Numbered from the stretch's first letter, positions 50,992 to 61,274 are shown. The stretch: DNA of 64,000 nt from Acidimicrobiaceae bacterium (GCA_025350565.1 JANXXO010000060.1:1-64000); one strand, 5' to 3'. The notes: a model not told the origin generated them from the sequence alone. Numbers and translations are program-made.

Positions 50992-52296
50992 GTGAGGTAC
51001 TGGATCGAGACGCTCGGGTGCCCCAAGAACCACGTCGACTCCGACAAGTTGGCGGGTCTTCTCGAATCCCAGGGTTACGCAGTTGCGTCGTCGCCCGAAA
51101 AGGCCGACCTGGTCGTCGCCAACACCTGCGCCTTCATTGAAGCGGCGCGCGAAGAGTCCATTGAAACCGTCCTCGCCTTGGCCGACGCGAAGCGTTCGGG
51201 CGCTCGTTTGGTGGTGACCGGCTGTATGGCCGAGCGCTACGGCGCCGAACTCGCCGCGGCGCTGCCCGAAGTTGACCTCGTGGCGGGCTTCGGCGAAAGT
51301 TTGACCGCCCCCACGCCGGCGACATCCGTGGCTCTACGAAGTCGACCGGCCAACTCCTTCGACCTGCTGAACCTTCCGCGTCCCAAGTCGACCACCCCGT
51401 GGGCGTACGTGAAGATCGCCGAAGGTTGTGACCGGCGTTGCGGGTTCTGCGCCATCCCGTCGTTTCGCGGAGACCAACGCTCGCGATCGACGCAAGAGAT
51501 CCTCGCCGAAGGTCGTGCCTTGGCCGAGGGCGGCGTTCGCGAATTGGTGCTTATCGCCCAAGACCTGGCGAGCTGGGGACACGACCGACGCCGGGCCGGC
51601 CGTGGTGAACCGGTCGAAGTACTCGACGAAGGTGGCACGCAGCCCCTCATTGAACTCACGAGGACCCTTAGCCGGGAGGTTGACCGCGTGCGACTGCTGT
51701 ACCTGTACCCATCGGGTCTGACCGGTGGGCTCATCGAAGCGATTCTCGACAGCGGCGTACCGTACTTCGACTTGTCATTGCAACACGCGTCGCGTCCGCT
51801 CCTTCGCGGCATGCGTCGCTGGGGCGACGGCGAACGGTTCCTCGAACGCATCGCGGCCATTCGAAAGGCTGAACCTGACGCGACCTTTCGTTCGTCGTTC
51901 ATTCTCGGTTACCCCGGCGAAACGGAAGACGACCAGCGCGTGCTGCTCGACTTCCTCGACGAGGCGCAGCTCGACTGGGCCGGTTTCTTCACCTTCTCGT
52001 CGGAAGAGGGGACGCACGCCAACAGTCTGGCCAAGCAAGTTCCCCACGAACTCGCGCTGGAGCGACTGCGCGAGGTGAGCGAACGTCAAGACGACATCAC
52101 CGCGCAACGACGTGATGCCTTGGTCGGCACGCAGCAGCGACTCCTGATCGACTCGCCGGGCGTCGCGCGCAGTGTCCGCGAATGTCCCGAGATTGATGGC
52201 ATTGTGATGGTGGACTCGGCGTTGGCCGTGGGTTCAATGGTTGACTGTCAAATTGTGGCGAGTCACGGAACGGATCTGGAGGGAGTGGCACTATGA
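50992..52296 (+). CDS. rimO: Ribosomal protein S12 methylthiotransferase RimO
   Basis: YWIETLGCPKNHVDSDKLAGLL; radical-SAM KIAEGCDRRCGFCAIPSFRGDQRSR. Confidence 0.95.
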   Translation: MRYWIETLGCPKNHVDSDKLAGLLESQGYAVASSPEKADLVVANTCAFIEAAREESIETVLALADAKRSGARLVVTGCMAERYGAELAAALPEVDLVAGFGESLTAPTPATSVALRSRPANSFDLLNLPRPKSTTPWAYVKIAEGCDRRCGFCAIPSFRGDQRSRSTQEILAEGRALAEGGVRELVLIAQDLASWGHDRRRAGRGEPVEVLDEGGTQPLIELTRTLSREVDRVRLLYLYPSGLTGGLIEAILDSGVPYFDLSLQHASRPLLRGMRRWGDGERFLERIAAIRKAEPDATFRSSFILGYPGETEDDQRVLLDFLDEAQLDWAGFFTFSSEEGTHANSLAKQVPHELALERLREVSERQDDITAQRRDALVGTQQRLLIDSPGVARSVRECPEIDGIVMVDSALAVGSMVDCQIVASHGTDLEGVAL

Positions 52297-52865
52297 CGGG
52301 CGAGCCCACCTACGGTGAATCCGCTCTCTTGACGCCCGCCAACATGTTGACGGCGTCGCGTCTCTTAGTCGCCCCGGTATTGATTTACCTCATCGTCTTT
52401 GACCGTATTTCGTGGTGGACCGCACTGGTTGGTTTCCTCGCCGCCATGTCCGACTATTTCGATGGCATCGTCGCGCGTCGTCACGGCACCACCACTTCGG
52501 GGGCCTTTCTCGACCCGCTGGCCGACAAGGTCATCGTGCTGGGCTCGCTCTACGCGTTGATCCTCGCTCGACCGCATGGCCTGAAGGACTTCATCATCCC
52601 CGCCATCATCATCACGTTGCGAGAGATGTGGATGAGCGTGTTTCGCGCCAAGGCGTCCAAGCGCGGCATCTCCATTCCCGCCAGCAAACTCGCGAAATGG
52701 AAAACCTTCACGCAGGACTGGGCCATCGCTCTGTGCGTCCTGCCGGTGACGGCGCATCACGTCTGGGTTGGCGTGGTGGTCATCTGGATTGCCGTCGTGC
52801 TCACCTTGTACACGGGTTGGCAGTACTACGTCGAAGGCAAGAAGGTGGGACTGCGTGCGCGTTGA
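52293..52865 (+). CDS. pgsA: CDP-diacylglycerol-glycerol-3-phosphate 3-phosphatidyltransferase
   Basis: ANMLTASRLLVAP; CDP-alcohol phosphotransferase motif DYFDGIVARRHGTTTSGAFLDPLADK. Confidence 0.93.
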   Translation: MTGEPTYGESALLTPANMLTASRLLVAPVLIYLIVFDRISWWTALVGFLAAMSDYFDGIVARRHGTTTSGAFLDPLADKVIVLGSLYALILARPHGLKDFIIPAIIITLREMWMSVFRAKASKRGISIPASKLAKWKTFTQDWAIALCVLPVTAHHVWVGVVVIWIAVVLTLYTGWQYYVEGKKVGLRAR

Positions 52866-54114
52866 GATTGTCGCCGTCGGCACCGAACTGTTGCTCGGCC
52901 AAATTCCCGACACCAACTCGCAGTGGCTGGGTGAACACCTCGCCGCCAACGGCATCGCCTCCCAGTTCCACCAGCACGTGGGGGACAATCACCAACGCAT
53001 CGTCCTCGCCTTTCGCACCGCCTTGGCGCGCAGCGACGCGCTCATCGTTTGTGGCGGACTCGGTCCGACCCAAGACGACATCACGCGCGCGGCGTTGGCC
53101 GAAGTGATGAACGTGCCGCTCGACCGTGACGAAACCATCGTCGAGGCGATTCGAGCGATGTTCGGCGCGCGCGGACGGACCATGCCCGAGAACAATCTCT
53201 TGCAGGCCGACGTGCCTCGGGGGGCGTCGGTGATTCCCCAGACTCGAGGGACGGCGCCCGGACTCATCTGCTCGTTGGGCCGCAAGGTCATCTACGCCGT
53301 CCCGGGTGTGCCCTACGAGATGACCGACATGTTTGAACGAGCCATCTTGCCCGATTTAGTTGCGCGCCAACGAGCCGACGGCACGACCTCAGTCATCACC
53401 AGTCGGGTACTTCGCACCTGGGGCGCGAGTGAATCGGGACTGGCCGAAGCCGTGGGCGAACGATTCGAGGCGTTGGCGAACGACGATCGCGTGACCATAG
53501 CGTTCCTAGCGTCGGGCATCGAGGGAATCAAAGTTCGCCTCACCGCTCGAGGGGACGACCACGCTCACGCCGCGGCGCTCTTGGCGGACGAAGAGCGACG
53601 TATCCGCACGCTCATCGTGGAAAAGTTTGGCGACATCATCTTTGGCGTCGACGGCGAGTCCATGGAAGACGCCATCGCCACACGACTGAAGGGGCGAGGT
53701 CTCACCCTCGGCCTAGCGGAGTCGCTCACGGGAGGATTGATCGCCAGCCGATTGGTGGGAGTTCCCGGTGCGTCGGCGTGGTTTCGCGGCGGCGTCGTGA
53801 GTTACGCCTCGGAAGTGAAGTTCGACCTCTTGCACGTGCCGCGGGGCCCCGTCGTGAGCGCCGAGGCGGCCGAGGCCATGGCGACCGGCGCTCGCTCGGT
53901 GCTGGGTGCCGACATTGGGCTGAGCGTCACCGGCGTGGCTGGACCGGACGAACAAGACGGTCAAGCGCCGGGCACGGTGTTCGTCGGACTCTCCCTGGGT
54001 GACCGGTTGGAGCACACGGCTCTTCGCCTGCCCGGCGACCGGCCGAGAATTCGCGCGTACAGCGCCATCAGCGCACTCGACGTCCTTCGTCGAGCGCTCG
54101 ACCGGGACGCGTAA
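52855..54114 (+). CDS. cinA: CinA family protein (nicotinamide-nucleotide amidohydrolase / competence-damage protein)
   Basis: RVEIVAVGTELLLGQIPDTNSQWLGEHLA..GGLGPTQDDITRAALA; C-terminal LAESLTGGLIASRLVGVPGASAWFRGGVVSYASEVK. Confidence 0.95.
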   Translation: MRVEIVAVGTELLLGQIPDTNSQWLGEHLAANGIASQFHQHVGDNHQRIVLAFRTALARSDALIVCGGLGPTQDDITRAALAEVMNVPLDRDETIVEAIRAMFGARGRTMPENNLLQADVPRGASVIPQTRGTAPGLICSLGRKVIYAVPGVPYEMTDMFERAILPDLVARQRADGTTSVITSRVLRTWGASESGLAEAVGERFEALANDDRVTIAFLASGIEGIKVRLTARGDDHAHAAALLADEERRIRTLIVEKFGDIIFGVDGESMEDAIATRLKGRGLTLGLAESLTGGLIASRLVGVPGASAWFRGGVVSYASEVKFDLLHVPRGPVVSAEAAEAMATGARSVLGADIGLSVTGVAGPDEQDGQAPGTVFVGLSLGDRLEHTALRLPGDRPRIRAYSAISALDVLRRALDRDA

Positions 54115-54159
54115 GGAGTTGACGTTGTTTCATCTCATTCACCTACACCGGAGGTAACT

Positions 54160-55389
54160 ATGTCGTCGCTGGACATTCGAGTCGATCCGTCGACGATGGG
54201 ATTCGATCCGGCGCGCTTGGCGCGCATTACGCCCCACTTCGACCGCTACGTCGACGATCGACGCTTGGCCGGGTGGCTGGCGACGGTCTCGCGCGGTGGT
54301 GAGTTGGTCTGGACCGACAAGGGTGGCTTCCGCGACCGCGAGAAGGACCTTGAGGTCACCGACGACACGATATGGCGTATCTATTCCATGACCAAACCCC
54401 TTACGTCCGTCGCCGTCATGATGCTCTACGAAGAGGGCTTGTTCGACCTCAACGACGACGTCGGTCAATGGATCGACGCCTTGAAGGAACCGCGCGTGTG
54501 GGCCGGCGGCACGGCGGCCAAACCGCAGACGGTACCGGCGACCGAACCGGTGCGCGTACATCACCTGCTGAGTCAGATGAGTGGGTTGACGTACGGATTC
54601 CACTACACCCATCCGACCGACGAGATCTATCGGAAAAAGGGCTACGACTTCGGGTTCGCACCCGGCGCGGACCTCGCCCAAGCCGTTCACGACTGGTGTT
54701 CGAGCCCCCTCGTCTTCCAGCCGGGGAGCGGCTGGAACTACTCCGTGTCCGTCGACGTGCTCGGACGACTCATTGAGCTGTGGAGTGGCCAGACCTTCGC
54801 GGACTTTCTCCAGTCACGAGTGCTCGGTCCGCTCGCCATGCACGACACCGATTGGCACTGCCCCGAGGAGAAGTGGGACCGACTGGCCATGCTCTACGTG
54901 CCCCACGACGGTGACTCGTATCCGTATGAGGAACTCGCCAAAGGAGCCATGCGGGCGCCGCGAGTCCACGGCGGCGGCGGTGGACTCGTTTCGACCGCCC
55001 ACGATTACAACCGCTTCATGAAGATGTTGCTCGCGGGAGGCGAACTGGACGGGGTGCGACTGCTCTCACGTCGCACTCTCGATTTGATGACCCGCAATCA
55101 CCTGCCCAACGACGTTGACCTAGAGGAGTTCGCGACCGATTCGTTCTCTGAGGTCGACTACGCCGGCATTGGATTTGGCCTCGGGTTCTCGGTGATGCTC
55201 GACGCGGCGAAGAATAAGAGCCTCGCCTCCGAAGGGACCTACTCCTGGGGTGGGGCGGCCTCGACGGTCTTCTGGGTCGATCCGGCCGAGGATCTGACGG
55301 TCAGTTTCTTCACCCAATTGCTGCCCAGTGGCACGTACCCTATTCGCCGGGAACTCCAGCAATTGGTCTACCAATCGTTGATCGATTGA
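54160..55389 (+). CDS. Serine hydrolase / beta-lactamase (class C, EstB-like)
   Basis: YSMTKPLTSVAVMMLYEEG (SxxK), YSVS, HLLSQMSGLTYGF. Confidence 0.92.
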   Translation: MSSLDIRVDPSTMGFDPARLARITPHFDRYVDDRRLAGWLATVSRGGELVWTDKGGFRDREKDLEVTDDTIWRIYSMTKPLTSVAVMMLYEEGLFDLNDDVGQWIDALKEPRVWAGGTAAKPQTVPATEPVRVHHLLSQMSGLTYGFHYTHPTDEIYRKKGYDFGFAPGADLAQAVHDWCSSPLVFQPGSGWNYSVSVDVLGRLIELWSGQTFADFLQSRVLGPLAMHDTDWHCPEEKWDRLAMLYVPHDGDSYPYEELAKGAMRAPRVHGGGGGLVSTAHDYNRFMKMLLAGGELDGVRLLSRRTLDLMTRNHLPNDVDLEEFATDSFSEVDYAGIGFGLGFSVMLDAAKNKSLASEGTYSWGGAASTVFWVDPAEDLTVSFFTQLLPSGTYPIRRELQQLVYQSLID

Positions 55390-55467
55390 GTAGAATTTCC
55401 TTGGAAACGTTGAGGTTTTGCGCAGTACGCAGTCGTCGCGGTGATGTCGTCCCCGGAATCCAATATA

Positions 55468-55481
55468 CGAACACTTGTTCG
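55468..55481 (+). promoter_or_regulatory. LexA-binding SOS box of recA
   Basis: CGAACACTTGTTCG = perfect CGAAC-N4-GTTCG, 86 bp upstream of the recA ATG. Confidence 0.93.
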
Positions 55482-55566
55482 TAGTACCGTGAATACAGGT
55501 GGAGACCGACCGATGTCACAAGAGGCTCATAGCGTTTCTCGCATGACCAAGAACAAGGAGACAGTA

Positions 55567-57705
55567 ATGGCAACCGACGACCGCGCGAAGGCCCTGGACG
55601 CCGCTCTCGGCCAGATTGAGAAGCAGTTCGGTAAGGGTTCGATCATGCGCATGGGCGAGAACCTGCACATGAACATCGAGTCGATTCCGACCGGCGCCCT
55701 CGCTCTCGATATGGCCCTCGGTATCGGTGGGTTGCCCCGCGGACGCATCGTCGAGCTCTACGGTCCCGAGTCGTCGGGTAAATCCACCCTCGCCATGCAC
55801 GTCGTCGCCGAAGCCCAACGCAACGGTGGGGTCTGCGCCTACATCGACGCCGAGCACGCCATGGACCCGGTCTACGCGCGCGCTATTGGGGTGAACGTCG
55901 ACGACCTCTTGATCTCCCAACCAGACACCGGTGAGCAGGCGCTTGAAATTACCGACATGCTGATTCGCTCCGGTGCGCTCGACGTGATCATCATCGACTC
56001 GGTCGCCGCCCTCACGCCGCGAGCCGAGATCGAGGGTGACATGGGCGACACCCACGTTGGTTTGCAGGCCCGTCTCATGAGCCAGGCGCTTCGCAAGTTG
56101 ACCGGTGGACTTTCCAAGTCCAACACCGTCGCCGTCTTCATCAACCAGCTCCGCGAAAAAATCGGCGTGATTTACGGATGTTTTTCATATGACTCTCGAG
56201 TGATGTTGGCTGACGGAACGACCGAGAAAATTGGCAAGATCGTCAATCAGCGGATGCCAGTCGAGGTCCTTTCGTATGACGCCACCCTCGGCGCCGTGGT
56301 CCCCAAGCGCGTCGTTAACTGGTTCGACAACGGTGTCACCGACGAGTTCTTGCAGTTCACCGTCGCCAAACCCGTGAAGAACGGCCGCGCGCAGTTCGGC
56401 TGCACGCCCAATCACCTCATCCGCACGCCTAGCGGATGGGTGGAAGCCGGAAAACTGAAGACCGGCGATCAGGTACTGCAAGCACTCCCGCACTATCTTT
56501 CGGACTTTCAATGGACCGCCCTTAAAGGCACGCTCATGGGGGACGGGGCCGTGTCACCGACCAGAAGTGGACGCGGTGCTCGCTACCGCTATACCCACGG
56601 CGAAAAGCAGGCCGACTACGCCGAATGGAAGGCGTCGCTGTTCGCCAATATTGATTCCCGTCGGCACGTCCGTGAGGACGGCGTCGTGACCTACGACTTC
56701 ACGCCCATGCCGGAACTGGCCGACCTGCGCAGAGAGGTCTATCAAGGCGCCAAGAAGTCATTCAATGAGGACTTCTTGAAAGCCTTGACTCCCTTGTCTC
56801 TGGCGCTCTGGTACATGGATGACGCAGACTTTACGATTCGCTCCAAGGCCGAGCAGCGCACCCAAGTTCTGACCGGACGCTCAGTGATCTGTGTGGAAGC
56901 AATGGAGGTTGCTACCCAGAAGAGGCTCGTGGACTATCTGAAGGACACGTGGGGAATTGCCTCAACGTTGAAATCGAGCGGAACATCGAAGAAGGCAACG
57001 CTGGTCTTCGACAACGCGAACACCGCGAAACTGCACGCGCTGATCGCGCCGTACGTGCACCCGAGCATGGAGTACAAACTCTTGCCCGCTTTTCGGGGCC
57101 GATTCAACGTCGAACCGATCACCACGCCCATGCGATACGAACTGGTGGCGATGCCGGTCACTGACATTCACGCGAAGCCCCAGACGCGCTCCATGCACCG
57201 TTTCGATATTGAAGTGGAAGATAGCCACAACTACTTCGTTGACGGCGTCGTCGTCCACAACTCGCCGGAGGTGACCCCCGGGGGCCGTGCGCTCAAGTTC
57301 TACGCCTCGGTTCGTCTCGATATCCGACGCATTGAAACCATCAAGGACGGCACCGACGTGGTGGGCAACCGTACGCGAGTGAAGGTCGTGAAGAATAAGT
57401 GCGCCGCGCCCTTTAAGCAGGCGGAGTTCGACATCATGTACGGTCAGGGCATTAGCCGAGAAGGTTCCGTCCTCGACGTCGCCGTCGAACTGGGATTCGT
57501 GAAAAAAGCTGGCGCCTGGTTCACGTACGAAGGTGAGCAGATGGGCCAGGGGCGCGAGAACGTGAAGGCGTTCCTGCGTGAGAATCCTCAGACGATGGCC
57601 GAAATCGATGGTCGGGTGCGTGAGCACATGGCGAACGCGCTGCTGCCCGACGTGCTCGGTACCGAAGTCGCCATCGACATCGATACGCCGATCTCTCTCG
57701 ACTAA
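55567..57705 (+). CDS. recA: Recombinase RecA precursor containing an intein
   Basis: [38 protein letters not shown]; exteins join as ...[36 protein letters not shown]...; RBS aaggag before ATG 55567. Confidence 0.97.
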   Translation: MATDDRAKALDAALGQIEKQFGKGSIMRMGENLHMNIESIPTGALALDMALGIGGLPRGRIVELYGPESSGKSTLAMHVVAEAQRNGGVCAYIDAEHAMDPVYARAIGVNVDDLLISQPDTGEQALEITDMLIRSGALDVIIIDSVAALTPRAEIEGDMGDTHVGLQARLMSQALRKLTGGLSKSNTVAVFINQLREKIGVIYGCFSYDSRVMLADGTTEKIGKIVNQRMPVEVLSYDATLGAVVPKRVVNWFDNGVTDEFLQFTVAKPVKNGRAQFGCTPNHLIRTPSGWVEAGKLKTGDQVLQALPHYLSDFQWTALKGTLMGDGAVSPTRSGRGARYRYTHGEKQADYAEWKASLFANIDSRRHVREDGVVTYDFTPMPELADLRREVYQGAKKSFNEDFLKALTPLSLALWYMDDADFTIRSKAEQRTQVLTGRSVICVEAMEVATQKRLVDYLKDTWGIASTLKSSGTSKKATLVFDNANTAKLHALIAPYVHPSMEYKLLPAFRGRFNVEPITTPMRYELVAMPVTDIHAKPQTRSMHRFDIEVEDSHNYFVDGVVVHNSPEVTPGGRALKFYASVRLDIRRIETIKDGTDVVGNRTRVKVVKNKCAAPFKQAEFDIMYGQGISREGSVLDVAVELGFVKKAGAWFTYEGEQMGQGRENVKAFLRENPQTMAEIDGRVREHMANALLPDVLGTEVAIDIDTPISLD
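56179..57261 (+). other. RecA intein (361 aa) with LAGLIDADG homing endonuclease domain
   Basis: Block [23 protein letters not shown], block [23 protein letters not shown] blocks [11 protein letters not shown] and [11 protein letters not shown], blocks [25 protein letters not shown] followed by Ser+1. Confidence 0.96.
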
Positions 57706-57825
57706 CGGTCACACGGGCCTTGGGGTCGCCAGCCTGGGGATAGTTGCGGCGCTGGTGCCGAGCCCTGCTGCGTACTCTCACTTTGAGCGGGCGTTGAGTT
57801 ATTGCGAGCGAGGCGCCGCTGTAGC

Positions 57826-58476
57826 GTGACGCTGGTGAATAACCGAATTCGCTTCCGACAGTTTCTTGGCGCCCGAGTTCGCGCGGTTCGTCGGTACGTC
57901 AATGAAGTGGCGACGGTGGGCCCGTCAGATCCCTACGCCCGCACGTTTCAGTACTTTGGCAAAGGCGCGGCACTCTTGGCCCCTCAGGGCGTCATTTACA
58001 ACGAGCGGTACCTCTCGATTGGCGATGAGGCACTGATAGGTCCCAACGTCTGTTTGACCGCGGGGATCAGTGGGGACCAAACAATGTTGAGTTCGCCCGT
58101 CGTTTCCATTGGCCGAAAGTGCATCATCGGTCGCGGTTCCCACATCATTGGCCATTGGTCCATCGTGCTGGGTGACGAAATCCAAACCGGACCGTACGTG
58201 TACATCACCGATCAAAACCATTCGTACGACGACCCGACGTCGCCGGTGGGATGGCAGCTGCCGTCGGAGGCGGCCGTTCGCATTGGGGCCGGCAGTTGGC
58301 TCGGGGCCAACGTCGTCATTCTTCCCGGTACGGAATTAGGCCGCAACACGGTGGTCGCCGCCGGCGCCGTGGTGCGCGGCACGTTTCCCGATCACGTGGT
58401 TTTGGGCGGCGTGCCCGCCAAGGTGTTGCGCCACTACACCCCGGATGACGGATGGCAACCGGGTCCACCGCAATGA
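57826..58476 (+). CDS. Left-handed beta-helix (hexapeptide) acyltransferase
   Basis: VSIGRKCIIGRGSHIIGHWSIVLGDEIQTGPYVYITDQNHSYDDP...GAGSWLGANVVILPGTELGRNTVVAAGAVVRGTFPDHVVLGGVPAKVLR. Confidence 0.9.
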   Translation: MTLVNNRIRFRQFLGARVRAVRRYVNEVATVGPSDPYARTFQYFGKGAALLAPQGVIYNERYLSIGDEALIGPNVCLTAGISGDQTMLSSPVVSIGRKCIIGRGSHIIGHWSIVLGDEIQTGPYVYITDQNHSYDDPTSPVGWQLPSEAAVRIGAGSWLGANVVILPGTELGRNTVVAAGAVVRGTFPDHVVLGGVPAKVLRHYTPDDGWQPGPPQ

Positions 58477-59753
58477 CGCATCGCAAACTGGGTGTCGATC
58501 TCACGCCGCTACGCGTGTCGAAGCAGTACCGTCGCCTCTACGTCGCCGGGTTCATCACCGCGCTGGGTACACAAGCGACGTATGTGGCCGTGCCCTTTCA
58601 ACTACGACTTCTTACCCACTCGACGCTCGACGTGGGTGCATTGGGTCTCGCCGAAGTGCTGCCGCTGTTGGTCTTCGGTCTCTATGGTGGCATCCTCGCC
58701 GACCGTTTGAATCGGCGGCGACTGATCATCACCATGGAAATCGTGCTCATGCTGTCAACGTTCGTGCTCTTCGCCAACGCGTTGCTCCACCATCCATTGG
58801 CGTGGATCCTCTACCTCAATGCGTTCATGGCCACGGCCGCGGGGAGCCTTCAGCGTCCCAGTATCGAGGCGCTGAATCAGATGTTCGTGCGCCATGACCT
58901 GCAGCGATCCGCGTCCACGTTGGCGAACATTCGAAGCACCACCGCCTCCATCATTGGTCCGGCCTTGGGTGGACTCGCGGCCGTGGCGTTCGGAGCAGGC
59001 AGCGTCTACCTGGCCAATCTGGTGACGTTTTCCGTCTCACTTCTGTTGCTCTATTCCCTGCACGCGACCGCGGCCAGTACCAAACACGAAGGGGGCGACG
59101 TGGCCGCCCTCCGCTCAGGCATCCGTTACGTCAAGTCGCGCCCCGACATCGTCGGTACGTACATCATTGACCTCCTCGCGATGTTGCTCGCCTTCCCCGT
59201 AGCGATGCTGCCGTTCGTGGCCGCCCGATTTCATGACTCGTACGCGTTGTCGCTTCTCTACTGCGGACTGCCCGCCGGTGCGTTGCTGGCCACGCTGACC
59301 TCGTCGTGGTCGCGACGAGTTCATCGTTACGGGCGCGCGATCGTCGTCGCGGCCGCGATCTGGGGCCTCGGTATTGCCCTCTTTGGTTTTTCGACGTCGC
59401 TTTGGTTGGTGTTCCTGGGGCTCGCCATCGGCGGAGGCGCGGACGCGGTGAGTGGCATCTTTCGCCAAACCATGTGGAACGAGTCGATTCCTCCGCAGAT
59501 GCGAGGTCGCATGGCCGGCATGGAAATGATCTCCTACTCGTTGGGACCAACGGCCGGGCAGTTTCGCGCCGGCGTGATGGCGGTGTGGACGACCTTGCGC
59601 TTCTCCTTGACGTTCGGCGGTCTGGCCTGTACCGGTTCGGTCGCTACCGTGGCCGTCGCACTTCCCAAGCTCTGGAGCTTCGACGCACGGACCAACGAAC
59701 ACGTCGCGCAAGTCCGAGCCCTTCGTGCCGGTGAGGATCATTCTGCGTCGTAG
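58473..59753 (+). CDS. MFS transporter (enterobactin exporter/MFS_3-like)
   Basis: LYVAGFITALGTQATYVAVPFQ..LGLAEVLPLLVFGLYGGILADRLNRRRLI; ATGA overlap. Confidence 0.9.
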   Translation: MTHRKLGVDLTPLRVSKQYRRLYVAGFITALGTQATYVAVPFQLRLLTHSTLDVGALGLAEVLPLLVFGLYGGILADRLNRRRLIITMEIVLMLSTFVLFANALLHHPLAWILYLNAFMATAAGSLQRPSIEALNQMFVRHDLQRSASTLANIRSTTASIIGPALGGLAAVAFGAGSVYLANLVTFSVSLLLLYSLHATAASTKHEGGDVAALRSGIRYVKSRPDIVGTYIIDLLAMLLAFPVAMLPFVAARFHDSYALSLLYCGLPAGALLATLTSSWSRRVHRYGRAIVVAAAIWGLGIALFGFSTSLWLVFLGLAIGGGADAVSGIFRQTMWNESIPPQMRGRMAGMEMISYSLGPTAGQFRAGVMAVWTTLRFSLTFGGLACTGSVATVAVALPKLWSFDARTNEHVAQVRALRAGEDHSAS

Positions 59754-59782
59754 CGCGAAGTACGAACATCTACGATGCAGGC

Positions 59783-60964
59783 ATGCCCACGTCAAATTTT
59801 CTCGTTACGGTGAGTGGCCCCGACCGCATCGGGGTCGGGGCGGAACTCTTTGGCGCGTTGACGTCCCTGAGCGAGATCGGCGTGCACATCACCGACGTGG
59901 CCCAGATCACCATTCGAGGGGCGCTCGTGCTCTGCGCCGAAGTCAGTACCGAGAAGTCGATCTCCGTTGGTCGCGTACAAGAGGCCCTGGAAGAACGTGA
60001 CATCGCCAGCGGTGGTATTTCCGCCACCGTCGAAATGGTCACGCCGAGCGACGTTAGCGACGGCCGACGCTTGCTGGTCACCTTTTTGGCGAACCGCATT
60101 GGTGCACCCCAGTTGGCCGCGGTCTTTGGGGCCATTACGAACAGTGCGGCGACCTGCGAACGCATCGTGCACCTCGCGAGCTACCCCGTGGACTGTTACG
60201 AACTCGTCGTTCGAGGCAACGACCACGCAGCGCTGCGCGAAGCCCTCGCCGCCGTGGCGACGGCCAGTGGTCTGGACCTCGCGGTGCAGCGCGCCGGACT
60301 TCATCGAAGGTCGAAGCATCTGGTGGTGATGGACGCCGATTCAACGCTGCTCCAGGACGAAGTCATTGATCTGTTGGCCGATGAGTGCGGATGTGCCGCC
60401 GAGGTCTCGGCCATCACCGAGCTGGCGATGTCGGGTGAAATCGATTTCGCCGAATCGCTTCGACGACGGGTTCGACTCCTCGAAGGACTGCCCGTCTCGG
60501 TACTCGACACCGTGCGTTCCAAACTGCGCCTGACGCCCGGTGCCCATACGCTGCTGCGGACGCTACGACGTCTCGGCTACGTCCCGGCCGTCGTCTCGGG
60601 TGGCTTCGTCGAAGTGCTCGCCCCGTTGATGGCCGAACTACGAGTCGATTATCTCGCGGCGAATCGACTGCAAATCAAAGACGGGAAACTGACCGGTCGA
60701 CTCCTCGGCGAGGTCCTGGACCGACCGGGCAAGGCACGCGCGCTCCAAGGTTTCGCCGCCGAAGTAGGAGTGCCCCTCGAACAGACCGTGGCCGTGGGCG
60801 ACGGCGCCAACGACATCGACATGTTGTCGGTGGCGGGCCTGGGCATTGCCTTTAACGCCAGGCCGCTCGTCCAAGAGCACGCCGATACCGCCCTGACGGT
60901 GCCGTACCTTGATGCCGTGCTCTATTTCTTGGGAATTAGTCGCGAAGAGATCGAAGCAGAGTGA
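59783..60964 (+). CDS. serB: Phosphoserine phosphatase (ACT-domain containing)
   Basis: ACT region; HAD motifs VVMDADSTLLQDEVIDLLADECG, VSGGFVEVLAPL, AVGDGANDIDMLSVAGLGIAFNARP. Confidence 0.94.
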   Translation: MPTSNFLVTVSGPDRIGVGAELFGALTSLSEIGVHITDVAQITIRGALVLCAEVSTEKSISVGRVQEALEERDIASGGISATVEMVTPSDVSDGRRLLVTFLANRIGAPQLAAVFGAITNSAATCERIVHLASYPVDCYELVVRGNDHAALREALAAVATASGLDLAVQRAGLHRRSKHLVVMDADSTLLQDEVIDLLADECGCAAEVSAITELAMSGEIDFAESLRRRVRLLEGLPVSVLDTVRSKLRLTPGAHTLLRTLRRLGYVPAVVSGGFVEVLAPLMAELRVDYLAANRLQIKDGKLTGRLLGEVLDRPGKARALQGFAAEVGVPLEQTVAVGDGANDIDMLSVAGLGIAFNARPLVQEHADTALTVPYLDAVLYFLGISREEIEAE

Positions 60965-61011
60965 ACCCTCCGAGCCGTCGTTCGCCCTTCGCAACCCAAC
61001 GTTACGTAGTT

Positions 61012-61022
61012 GACAAGTTGTC
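61012..61022 (+). promoter_or_regulatory. Inverted repeat GACAA-G-TTGTC upstream of ferredoxin/P450 operon
   Basis: Perfect 5-1-5 palindrome inside ttGACAAGTTGTCtaa. Confidence 0.45.
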
Positions 61023-61033
61023 TAATCGCGTCG

Positions 61034-61047
61034 TTACTCGGTAGTAA
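61034..61047 (+). promoter_or_regulatory. Inverted repeat TTACT-cggt-AGTAA upstream of ferredoxin/P450 operon
   Basis: Perfect 5-4-5 palindrome 12 bp after the first. Confidence 0.45.
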
Positions 61048-61077
61048 GGTCTTTTCTCATTAGGACAAGGGGGACCT

Positions 61078-61272
61078 GTGAAAGTACGAATCGACCCTGA
61101 TATTTGTCAAGGACAGGGGCGCTGTTTCTCCATCGCGCCCGGGCTCTTCGGCTTCGACGAACTGGGCAACGGTGTCGTCATCGGTGACGGTACCTTGCAG
61201 GCCGACACGTTGGCGCTGGCGCAGTTGGCCCAAGCGAACTGCCCCGAACACGCGATCTTCATCGAGGAGTAG
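61078..61272 (+). CDS. Small ferredoxin (3Fe-4S type, P450-associated)
   Basis: 64 aa; VRIDPDICQGQGRCFSIAPGLFGFDELGNGVV...QANCPEHAIFIEE. Confidence 0.92.
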   Translation: MKVRIDPDICQGQGRCFSIAPGLFGFDELGNGVVIGDGTLQADTLALAQLAQANCPEHAIFIEE

Positions 61273-61274
61273 CA

